DNA of 10,139 bases, from positions 1 to 10,139 of the forward strand of contig CALJNJ010000284.1 in NCBI GenBank assembly GCA_937981945.1. The letters are read 5' to 3'. The stretch comes from an uncultured Caulobacterales bacterium. Lineage in GTDB: Bacteria > Pseudomonadota > Alphaproteobacteria > Caulobacterales > Maricaulaceae. A program made the translations under genes and the position numbers. The notes under the pieces were generated by a model. It had not been told where the DNA came from, made no database searches, and worked only from the letters and a program-made list of their open reading frames with translations. This document shows, in pieces, positions 1 through 7,171 of the stretch (positions are counted from its first letter, which is position 1; each line of letters opens with the position of its first letter).

Positions 1-319
1 CGCCGGACATCATATAACAGCCCTGTATTTCAGGGACATTTTGAACGGCCTTGTTGAATTCTTCCAGACAATTACGGCGGGTTGCCTGCAATTTGACCTG
101 AACAAAGACCAGATATCTTTGTTCGCTGCGCACCGGATCAAGCCGAGCCGTATATTCAGATATAAACCCTTCTTTTTCCAACCGCCGCAATCTGTTGAGA
201 CATGGTGTTTTGGTCAGATTGACGTGAGATGACAACTCAACCACGGACATCCGAGCATCGGTCTGAATCAAATCCAGTATTTTGCGGTCAATTTTGTCGA
301 GGTCTGTAATTTTCTTCAT
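1..319 (-). CDS. putR: Lrp/AsnC-family transcriptional regulator, PutR-like (partial, C-terminus beyond window)
   Basis: The reverse strand reads from an ATG at 317-319 for 106 codons without a stop and leaves the window at base 1, so the C-terminal part is missing. The start MKKITDLDKIDRKIL and the segment around residues 24-53, including TKTPCLNRLRRLEKEGFI, are the classic AsnC-type helix-turn-helix. From about residue 66 the RAM ligand-binding/dimerisation domain begins (RYLVFVQVKL). The gene is divergent from putA, which has no DNA-binding domain of its own. In Alphaproteobacteria such as Rhodobacter and Agrobacterium this position is held by PutR, which activates putA in response to proline and represses itself. 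The symbol is inferred from family plus position; another Lrp-type regulator cannot be excluded. No strong Shine-Dalgarno is visible upstream. Confidence 0.88.
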   Translation of the reverse strand, partial: MKKITDLDKIDRKILDLIQTDARMSVVELSSHVNLTKTPCLNRLRRLEKEGFISEYTARLDPVRSEQRYLVFVQVKLQATRRNCLEEFNKAVQNVPEIQGCYMMSG

Positions 320-353
320 GCGCAGTCTTTTAGTTCGTCGTTCCCGATATATC

Positions 354-368
354 CAACGTTTTTCGTTG
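354..368. promoter_or_regulatory. 15-bp dyad, candidate PutR/Lrp operator
   Basis: CAACG, five T residues, then CGTTG form a perfect 5-bp inverted repeat with a 5-base AT-only centre. It lies between the divergent regulator and putA, 35 bases upstream of the regulator start and 67 bases upstream of the putA start. A 15-bp dyad with an AT centre matches the usual shape of Lrp/AsnC operators. A looser outer pair, GTCGTT at 337-342 and AACGAC at 401-406, flanks it and could be additional half-sites. Function is inferred from shape and position only. Confidence 0.4.
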
Positions 369-386
369 TAAATTTCCTGTTATTTG

Positions 387-416
387 GTGACAAGTCTCGA
401 AACGACCAAATATAAT
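387..416 (+). promoter_or_regulatory. Candidate putA promoter
   Basis: A perfect TATAAT at 411-416 is preceded by GTGACA at 387-392, an imperfect -35, with an 18-base spacer. Transcription would begin near 422-424, only 12-14 bases before the putA ATG, leaving a very short leader that still contains AAAAGGGA. The poor -35 would suit a promoter needing an activator such as PutR bound upstream. The very short leader is the main reason for doubt. Confidence 0.4.
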
Positions 417-435
417 TGGGAGAAAAGGGAATCCC

Positions 436-3400
436 ATGACGTTTTTCACCGCTGAATTGCCCTTGGAATTTGCGACCGAGCTAAACAAATATTTCGTTAT
501 GCCTGAAGCCGAGTGCCTGAAGGCGCTTATTGAGCTTGCAGACCAAGGGCCGGATGAGCAAACGAAGATCCAAGAGACTGCCCGCCAATTGGTAGAAACC
601 GTTCGCCAAAACAATACGCGCCCGCCTCTGATAAATACCTTTCTGCAGGAATACGGCCTGTCAACTGAGGAAGGCGTAACACTGATGCGCCTGTCTGAGG
701 CGCTTATTCGGACGCCCGATAAATGGACCGCCTTCAAGCTTATTCGCGACAAATTAGAGCCCGGTGATTGGGCGAAACACAGTTTCAAAAGCCATTCGAA
801 AATGGTCGATTTTGCGACATTCGGATTAGAGCTTTCAAAAGGATGGATAAAATCCTCCGGCGGCATTCGCGCAGAAAATCTGGCCGCCCGAATGGGAGAT
901 AACGTCCTGCACACGGCGGTGTTTCGGGTTATGGCCATGATGGGTGACCATTATGTGCTTGGGAAAAACATTGAACACGCATTAAAAACGGCGAGACGAG
1001 ACAAAGATGATTTGGACAGTTTCTCTTTTGACATGTTGGGCGAAGCGGCCAAAACCAGAATAGACGCAGATCGATATTTTGCCTCCTATATGATAGCCAT
1101 CCAAGCTATCGCTGACGTCGCCGATAAATTCGGCGAACATAAACCCGGATTATCGGTCAAGCTGTCGGCCCTACATCCAAGATATGAATATGCGCAGCGC
1201 CACAAATGCCTTCCCTTTTTGGTCGATCGATTTGTGACCTTGGCACAGATCGCCAAGCCTAAAAACTTGCGTATATCCATAGACGCAGAAGAAGCTGACC
1301 GTCTGGAGCTATCCCTTCTGTTTCTTAAAAACCTACTGGAACATGATCAGTTACAAGACTGGGATGAACTTGGTTTTGTTGTCCAAGCTTATCACCGTCG
1401 GACAGTTCCGGTTATCCGGCAATTGATCCGGTATTTACGGGAAAATAATCGCAAAATAAATGTACGGCTCGTCAAAGGCGCTTATTGGGACTCTGAAATT
1501 AAACATGCTCAGGAAGCGGGAATGGAGAGCTATCCGGTTTATACCCGAAAGGAAAACACCGACGTCAGTTATATCGCCTGTGCGCGGCTGTTACTGGAAG
1601 CAGATGACGTCATCTATCCCTGCTTTGCGACCCATAATGCGCAGACGGCGGCGGAAATTATCCATATGGCAGGCGACAAGCCCTATGAATTTCAACGCCT
1701 GCACGGCATGGGTAAATTGCTGCACGAAGCCCTCAAGGCAAAATCCGGTCGGGTTAGCCGAATATATGCACCGGTCGGCAAACACAGCGATCTGTTACCG
1801 TATTTGGTTCGCAGGCTTTTGGAAAACGGCGCCAACAGTTCGTTTGTCAATCAATTGACCTCCGAAGACATATCAGCCGATGAAATTATTGCAGATCCTG
1901 TCTCAAAAGCTGCACTGAATAAAACGGCTGATCATCCGTCTATCATCGAACCCCGCGTGCAATTTGAAGAACGCTTGGCCGCACCCGGTTTTGAACTGAC
2001 CCAAGCCGTCAACGAAATTGAAATCAGAAATGTGATCGGCCAATATACGCGCGCAAGCTGCGCATCTATTATCGATGGTCAAACTGCCGGAACTGGCAAA
2101 ACGGTTATCCCGTTCCCCGCGGATACGACGTTATCAGCCGGACATTTTTCGGCCATTGGCGTGGATGACACTCAGCGTGCCATTCAGTCCGCCAAAAATG
2201 CAACATCGCTCACACCGAAACAACGAAGAGATGCCATTCGCAAATTGGGTGACTTGCTGTGCCGCGATTATAACAAATTTTTGTCCCTGTGCGTCATGGA
2301 AGCGGGCAAGACATGGAATGATGCGATCGCAGAAGTCCGGGAAGCGATCGATTTTTGCTATTATTACGCGGACCAAGTTAGTGAGCGGCCGCGACTGGGT
2401 GTCGTCGCCTGTATCTCCCCCTGGAATTTCCCGCTGGCGATCTTTTTGGGACAAATTGCGGGCGCTTTGGCCGCCGGAAATTCCGTCGTCGCTAAACCGG
2501 CGCCGCAGACACCGTTAATAGCCTATGAGGCTGCCAAGCTGATCCATGAAGCCGGCATTCCCGCAGATGCCTTTCATCTGCTCATCGGTGACGGGGCAGA
2601 AATCGGAAGTTTCATGACCGCCCATAGGGATGTGGACGGGATCTGTTTCACCGGGTCAACTCATACAGCTAAACTCATTTACGGGAGTTTGATCAATAGC
2701 GGCCGGGCAAGTGTGCCGCTTATTGCTGAAACCGGCGGCATTAATGTGATGATCATCGACTCGACGGCTCTGCTTGAACAAGGGGTGACCGATGTCATCG
2801 CTTCAGCTTTCCAATCGGCTGGTCAAAGATGCTCGGCTTGCCGCATCGTCTGCGTTCAGGATGATATTGCCGATAGTTTTATCAAAATGCTGTCGGGCGC
2901 CATGAAAGAACTGGTATTGGGCGACCCAAGAGATCCGGCGACGGATATAGGTCCGGTGATTGATGCCGGCGCACAAGCGCATCTACAGTCTTATATTGAG
3001 GGTGCTTCCAAGACCTTCAAAAAGGTCGGTGAAACACCAATTCCTGCAGACTTACCGAATGGATATTTTGTTCAACCTGTCGCTTTTGAGGTCGAAAAAA
3101 TCGCTGATATCAAACAGGAAATATTCGGCCCTGTACTACATATTGTTCGCTTTGACGGAGATGATTTGACGGGTCTGATTAACGATATTAACGCAACGGG
3201 CTTTGGTCTGACCATGGGCCTGCATACCCGCATAGATGACCGTATAGACGAAATAGCCGCAATGGCAAAGGTCGGCAATCTCTATGTAAACCGCAATCAA
3301 ATCGGTGCTGTGGTCGGGGTTCAGCCATTTGGCGGCGAAGGCCTTTCAGGAACCGGTCCCAAAGCCGGCGGCCCCGCTTATGTTAATCGATTATCCAGAC

Positions 3401-3924
3401 ACCGTATGGAAAAATCCGCCGGCAATCCGTCATCTGTGTCAGCCTTATTGTCTGCCATGAGCGAAATTGGTTTGGAACCGAATGCAGCGATTGTCGATAA
3501 CGTCACCGAATTTATGGCCCGGCATGAGGAGGTTTCGGTGCTGCCCGGACCAACGGGCGAAACGAACACGCTCAAGGTTCTGCCGCGCGGGCGTTTATAT
3601 TGTCCGCCGGGCGAAGATCTCGCTGACAGGATATTTGTGACATTGGCAACCGGCAATATTTGCGTGTTGAATGCCGGCACAGAAATTGACGGTATTGAAA
3701 TTCTACCGAATTTAGAGCTGTCCCCCGAACTCTATCAATTCGTACAGGGCGTCGTCGTCCCGGCGGGCAAAGTTCAAACGACCGCTGAACTTATTCATTG
3801 GAAAGGCGGCCCTATTCTGCCAATTTTTACGCCCGGCGACGATCCGGAACGTTTCTTCCTGGAGAGAACTCTGACGATTAACACATCCGCTGCCGGCGGC
3901 AACGCAACATTATTGGCGCTCTAG
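436..3924 (+). CDS. putA: Bifunctional proline dehydrogenase / L-glutamate gamma-semialdehyde dehydrogenase PutA
   Basis: This 1162-residue enzyme oxidises proline to P5C with FAD, passing electrons to the quinone pool, then oxidises glutamate semialdehyde to glutamate with NAD. An alpha/arm region (about 1-190) precedes the proline dehydrogenase barrel (about 200-480), with RLVKGAYWDSEIK at 344-356, YEFQRLHGMG at 417-426 and the substrate-binding RRLLE at 459-463. The aldehyde dehydrogenase part (about 520-995) shows SPWNFPLAIF 661-670, FTGST 738-742, AETGG 764-768 with Glu765, SAGQRCS with catalytic Cys799, EIFGP 895-899 and QPFGGEGLSGTGPKAGGP 963-980. A further domain (about 1000-1162) ends in the conserved INTSAAGGNATLL. 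The N-terminal ribbon-helix-helix of E. coli PutA (1320 residues) is absent, so this is not self-regulating; the length and extra C-terminal domain fit a type B PutA. The start at 436 has GGGAGAAAAGGGA just upstream. Confidence 0.98.
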   Translation: MTFFTAELPLEFATELNKYFVMPEAECLKALIELADQGPDEQTKIQETARQLVETVRQNNTRPPLINTFLQEYGLSTEEGVTLMRLSEALIRTPDKWTAFKLIRDKLEPGDWAKHSFKSHSKMVDFATFGLELSKGWIKSSGGIRAENLAARMGDNVLHTAVFRVMAMMGDHYVLGKNIEHALKTARRDKDDLDSFSFDMLGEAAKTRIDADRYFASYMIAIQAIADVADKFGEHKPGLSVKLSALHPRYEYAQRHKCLPFLVDRFVTLAQIAKPKNLRISIDAEEADRLELSLLFLKNLLEHDQLQDWDELGFVVQAYHRRTVPVIRQLIRYLRENNRKINVRLVKGAYWDSEIKHAQEAGMESYPVYTRKENTDVSYIACARLLLEADDVIYPCFATHNAQTAAEIIHMAGDKPYEFQRLHGMGKLLHEALKAKSGRVSRIYAPVGKHSDLLPYLVRRLLENGANSSFVNQLTSEDISADEIIADPVSKAALNKTADHPSIIEPRVQFEERLAAPGFELTQAVNEIEIRNVIGQYTRASCASIIDGQTAGTGKTVIPFPADTTLSAGHFSAIGVDDTQRAIQSAKNATSLTPKQRRDAIRKLGDLLCRDYNKFLSLCVMEAGKTWNDAIAEVREAIDFCYYYADQVSERPRLGVVACISPWNFPLAIFLGQIAGALAAGNSVVAKPAPQTPLIAYEAAKLIHEAGIPADAFHLLIGDGAEIGSFMTAHRDVDGICFTGSTHTAKLIYGSLINSGRASVPLIAETGGINVMIIDSTALLEQGVTDVIASAFQSAGQRCSACRIVCVQDDIADSFIKMLSGAMKELVLGDPRDPATDIGPVIDAGAQAHLQSYIEGASKTFKKVGETPIPADLPNGYFVQPVAFEVEKIADIKQEIFGPVLHIVRFDGDDLTGLINDINATGFGLTMGLHTRIDDRIDEIAAMAKVGNLYVNRNQIGAVVGVQPFGGEGLSGTGPKAGGPAYVNRLSRHRMEKSAGNPSSVSALLSAMSEIGLEPNAAIVDNVTEFMARHEEVSVLPGPTGETNTLKVLPRGRLYCPPGEDLADRIFVTLATGNICVLNAGTEIDGIEILPNLELSPELYQFVQGVVVPAGKVQTTAELIHWKGGPILPIFTPGDDPERFFLERTLTINTSAAGGNATLLAL

Positions 3925-3930
3925 ACGAAA

Positions 3931-5157
3931 TCAATCTGAGTTTTTGAAAAGCACCCCACGTTCAGCAATCAAAACAATGATTAATGTGGCTATACCCAGT
4001 AAGAAGAACCCCCACAAAATCGGCTCAACAGTGCCGTCATATTGACGGGCTACAAGATAGCCTAAAATGGTAGCTATTCCCGTCGTGGCAAACCCGTAAG
4101 CAGCGCTGGCGCTTCCGGCGTCGTCGCCATGGGGCTCCATAGCCATAGCATTGAAGTTTGATCCCAACATCCCAAAACAGCCCATGGATAAAGCCAGTAA
4201 TATATAGACCGGTGCGAACATCTCGCCGTTTAACAAGGCTATAAGCAAATTCAGACCTGAAAACGCGATAAAGGCGAAAACCGTTAAATGGCTAATCCGC
4301 TGCATCCCATATTGCGCGACCCATGTGGAATTCGCAAAGGAAACGACAGCCATGGTCCCGGCGATGCCTGCGAACCAATAGGCAAACTTATCGCCTTTCT
4401 CAAAGACCTCATGAAATATTTGCTCGGACGCCCCAAGAAACGAAAATAGAGACCCATATATGAAACCGCTGGCGAATAGATAGCCCGTCGTCACACGGTA
4501 TTGTAATACCCGCATATAAGCCTTACCGAATGTTCGAATATCCAGCGGACGACGTTTGGATTCGGGCAAGGTTTCGGGAAGCCGTAAAGACACCCAAACC
4601 AAATTCACCATCCCCAATATGACCAATATTCCAAAGGTCCAGCGCCACGAAAACCGCATAACTTCCGCACCAATGATAGGTGCGATGATGGGCACGATCA
4701 TAAATACAGTCATTATCAGGGACATAATACTGGCCATTCCCCGGCCGGCCAGTAAGTCCCTAACAATCGCCACCGCAATAACGCGAATTCCGCCGGAAAT
4801 AAGACCTTGAATAAAACGCAAAGCAATTAACAACCAAAAATTCTCAGCGAAAGTGCAGGCTATGCTCAAAGCAATAAAAGCAATAAGGCACAATTTAAGC
4901 AGCCCAACCCGTCCAAAACGATCTGACAACGGGCCGAATATCAATTGCGGAACACTAAAACCCGCAAGGTAAGAGTATATTATAAGCTGTTGATTATTTT
5001 GCATTTTCAGCTCGAAATAATCAGAAATTGCACCAAGCGCCGGCAACATTGTATCAATGGCAGCCGCATTCATTGCGAGCAAAGACGCAATTAAGGCAAT
5101 AAACTCCCAGCGCGGCATGGGTAGTGATGCGGATTGATGTGGTGACGCTTTAGACAT
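3931..5157 (-). CDS. MFS transporter, Bcr/CflA-type drug/metabolite exporter
   Basis: A 408-residue membrane protein with about 12 hydrophobic segments (roughly 18-38, 57-76, 88-105, 108-130, 142-163, 170-192, then six more after a charged loop at 195-215). MFS motif A is GPLSDRFGR at 75-83. Membrane-embedded Asp35 lies in AAIDTMLPALG, matching the TDMYLPA-like motif of Bcr/CflA proteins. RFIQGLISGG (114-123) followed by VRDLL is motif B, VPIIAPIIG (155-163) is motif C, and AMEPHGDDAGSASAAYG (339-355) is typical of the family. These are inner-membrane proton antiporters; known members export bicyclomycin, sulfonamides, cysteine or dipeptides. The substrate here is unknown. It starts 46 bases after the amidohydrolase stop and is likely the operon's last gene. 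No good Shine-Dalgarno precedes the ATG; Met14 is an alternative start. Confidence 0.93.
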   Translation of the reverse strand: MSKASPHQSASLPMPRWEFIALIASLLAMNAAAIDTMLPALGAISDYFELKMQNNQQLIIYSYLAGFSVPQLIFGPLSDRFGRVGLLKLCLIAFIALSIACTFAENFWLLIALRFIQGLISGGIRVIAVAIVRDLLAGRGMASIMSLIMTVFMIVPIIAPIIGAEVMRFSWRWTFGILVILGMVNLVWVSLRLPETLPESKRRPLDIRTFGKAYMRVLQYRVTTGYLFASGFIYGSLFSFLGASEQIFHEVFEKGDKFAYWFAGIAGTMAVVSFANSTWVAQYGMQRISHLTVFAFIAFSGLNLLIALLNGEMFAPVYILLALSMGCFGMLGSNFNAMAMEPHGDDAGSASAAYGFATTGIATILGYLVARQYDGTVEPILWGFFLLGIATLIIVLIAERGVLFKNSD

Positions 5158-5203
5158 AAGCGAACGCGGCTATAGGCTTTTATTCAAACCCGCAAGAAGA
5201 AGT

Positions 5204-6472
5204 TCAATCCTTGTGAACGTCTCCGCCCTTCATGACAAAACTAACCGATTGCATAATTTCTATATTTTCGAGCGGATCTTCTTCGAGTGCAATAATATCG
5301 GCATGTTTACCGGGTTTTATGGAACCGACCGTTTCCGACAAACCAAAGAGATCTGCGTTGTGGATTGTGGCCGCTTGAATGGATTGCAATGGCGTCATGC
5401 CCCACTTGACCATATAGGCAAATTGATGGCCGTTTTGTCCGTGCGGATAAACGGCAGCGTCTGATCCAAATGCCATTTTCGCTCCTGCTCTGACAGCCCG
5501 TCTGAAACTCTCACGTTGAATTTTGCCCACAACACGTTCTTTTGCAAGCGACTCCTCGAGCATTCCTGCCTTTTCGCCTTCAGACAAAATGTAATCCGAA
5601 TTGTAGACATCCATGGACAAATAGACGCCTTTACGCTTGGCCGCTGCTATTCCGGCATCCGTGATAAAGCTGGAATGCTCGATTGAATCCACGCCGGCTT
5701 CGATGGCAGTTTCGATGCCTTTGGCTCCGTGGGCGTGGGCCGCGACTTTCATGCCTGCCAAATGAGCTTCATCCACAATCGCCTTCATTTCTTCATAAGA
5801 AAACTGCTGCGCCCCAACGTCAGTACCTTTTGATAAAACACCACCAGTCGCGCAAAACTTGATAAGATTGGCACCGTATTTCTTATTTTCTCTGACTTTC
5901 GCCCTAAGGGCCCAAGGTCCGTCGGCAACACCATCTGCTTTAACCTTATACTCAGACGGCAATAAATTATTGTCACAATGACCGCCCGTTATACCAAGAG
6001 ACGGCCCGGCCGCTAAAATACGGGGTCCGGGAACATCTCCGTCATTAATCGCATCGCGCAGGGCTATATCTGCGTATCCTGCGGCGCCCAAATTACGAAC
6101 TGTGGTAAAGCCTGCGTCCAAAGTCCGCCTGGCATTACGCACGCCTGTAATGGCTTGTCTCGGGACGGAGCGCGTAAGTCGCTTATATCCGTGAACTTGA
6201 GAGTCACCTGTAAGATGGACGTGCGCATCCAAGAGGCCCGGCAGGACATATTTATCGGACAAATCAATCTTTTGATCCACGCCCTCATGCGGTCTTTCCG
6301 CCCAATTCCCAATCTCAGAAATTAGTCCGTCATCAATCAGAATATACTGATTTTCGGTATAGCTTCCGTCTTCCGGGTTGAGAATGAAACCGGCATGTAT
6401 GAGGGTATCATGAGCATTGGCCGAAATCGAAATTCCGATCGCCGCAACCGCGCTCAACAAAGCTTTTCTCAT
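5204..6472 (-). CDS. Secreted metal-dependent amidohydrolase (imidazolonepropionase/prolidase-like dipeptidase group)
   Basis: A 422-residue protein with a Sec signal peptide: MRK, a hydrophobic stretch and ANA-HD giving predicted cleavage after Ala20, with no lipobox, so it is probably periplasmic. The amidohydrolase-superfamily metal site is complete: HVH (His84, His86) after LPGLLDA, Lys205 in NLIKFCATGG as the likely carbamylated bridging lysine, His246 in AAHAHG, His266 in IEH and Asp338 in FGSDA. ITGGHCDNN at 161-169 is characteristic of the group containing Caulobacter Cc2672/Cc3125 and Sgx9260, often annotated imidazolonepropionase-like or prolidase; characterised members split dipeptides with C-terminal Pro, Arg or Lys. 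The exact substrate cannot be read from sequence. Strong Shine-Dalgarno AGGGGGG precedes the ATG. It lies 24 bases after the deiodinase-like gene, in the same operon. Near putA, a proline-releasing dipeptidase role is attractive but inferred. Confidence 0.9.
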   Translation of the reverse strand: MRKALLSAVAAIGISISANAHDTLIHAGFILNPEDGSYTENQYILIDDGLISEIGNWAERPHEGVDQKIDLSDKYVLPGLLDAHVHLTGDSQVHGYKRLTRSVPRQAITGVRNARRTLDAGFTTVRNLGAAGYADIALRDAINDGDVPGPRILAAGPSLGITGGHCDNNLLPSEYKVKADGVADGPWALRAKVRENKKYGANLIKFCATGGVLSKGTDVGAQQFSYEEMKAIVDEAHLAGMKVAAHAHGAKGIETAIEAGVDSIEHSSFITDAGIAAAKRKGVYLSMDVYNSDYILSEGEKAGMLEESLAKERVVGKIQRESFRRAVRAGAKMAFGSDAAVYPHGQNGHQFAYMVKWGMTPLQSIQAATIHNADLFGLSETVGSIKPGKHADIIALEEDPLENIEIMQSVSFVMKGGDVHKD

Positions 6473-6496
6473 AAAGACCCCCTATTCTCGTTCTGT

Positions 6497-7171
6497 TTAA
6501 ATAAACGTCGTGATCTCTGACAGGTCTTTCTTGATAAGCGCGTGCGTCGGCACAACACATCCCTTGGCAGGATAACCGACAACCATCAGAACAAATGGTT
6601 TCTCGGTCTTCGGACGACCGCAAATTTCGGTCAAAAACCCCATAGGCGCGGGCGTATGTGTCAGTGTTCCCAGTCCGGCTTTATGTAAGGCCGTGATCAG
6701 CATGCCGGTCGCCAGACCAACAGATTCTGTCACATAGTAGTTCTTCTTGTCTTGGCCGGAAATTTCGCCGCCGCGCCTTTGTGCAAATACAGCAATCAAC
6801 CACGGAGCAGTTTCCAAGAATGGTTTGTGGGCGTCTGTGCCTAAAGGATCAAGGGCATCCAGCCATTCTTCAGATGCGCGACCTCCGTAAAATTCGCGCT
6901 CTTCTTCTTCAGCGGCTTCGCGAATTTTTGCTTTCGTTTCCGGGTCAGAAATCGCTACAAAATGCCAAGGTTGATGGTTTGCGCCTGACGGGGCAGTCCC
7001 CCCAACCCGAATAGCATTTTCAATTATATCACGCGGTACAGGCTCATCAGAAAACATTCTGATTGACCGTCGGACCGCCATTTCACTGTGTAACGCTTCA
7101 ACCGTTTTTCGCATTTCATCTTCAGAAGCGCGCTCATACCCGGTCAGAGGGACATATTTTTCTTCGCTCAT
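6497..7171 (-). CDS. Nitroreductase-superfamily flavoprotein, iodotyrosine deiodinase (IYD)-like
   Basis: A 224-residue FMN protein. Phosphate-contacting RRS is at 34-36, TAPSGANHQPWHF at 59-71, GTLTHTP at 168-174 and GYP at 199-201. Against human IYD as I remember it, EEEEREFY through KPFLETAP aligns without a gap, and the three residues that clamp the iodotyrosine zwitterion (human Glu157, Tyr161, Lys182) are all present as Glu91, Tyr95 and Lys116. The flavin-N5 hydroxyl (human Thr239) is Thr173. This separates it from general nitroreductases and from BluB. The expected activity is FMN-dependent reductive dehalogenation of halotyrosines, soluble and cytoplasmic (no membrane anchor). The ATG at 7169-7171 overlaps the tdh stop as ATGA, favouring coupled translation; a TTG 12 bases upstream is less likely. 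Substrate in this organism is not proven. Confidence 0.88.
   Translation of the reverse strand: MSEEKYVPLTGYERASEDEMRKTVEALHSEMAVRRSIRMFSDEPVPRDIIENAIRVGGTAPSGANHQPWHFVAISDPETKAKIREAAEEEEREFYGGRASEEWLDALDPLGTDAHKPFLETAPWLIAVFAQRRGGEISGQDKKNYYVTESVGLATGMLITALHKAGLGTLTHTPAPMGFLTEICGRPKTEKPFVLMVVGYPAKGCVVPTHALIKKDLSEITTFI

Noticed and set aside
330..938. 202-codon open frame on the minus strand
   Set aside because: It is antisense to the start of putA and its promoter region, and would read into the regulator's upstream region; no family resemblance.
1460..1858. 132-codon plus-strand frame inside putA
   Set aside because: Out-of-frame shadow of the conserved proline dehydrogenase core.
3934..3950. 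T5 run after the putA stop as an intrinsic terminator
   Set aside because: Only a 4-bp ATTG/CAAT pair can form upstream of it, and it lies inside the MFS coding sequence.
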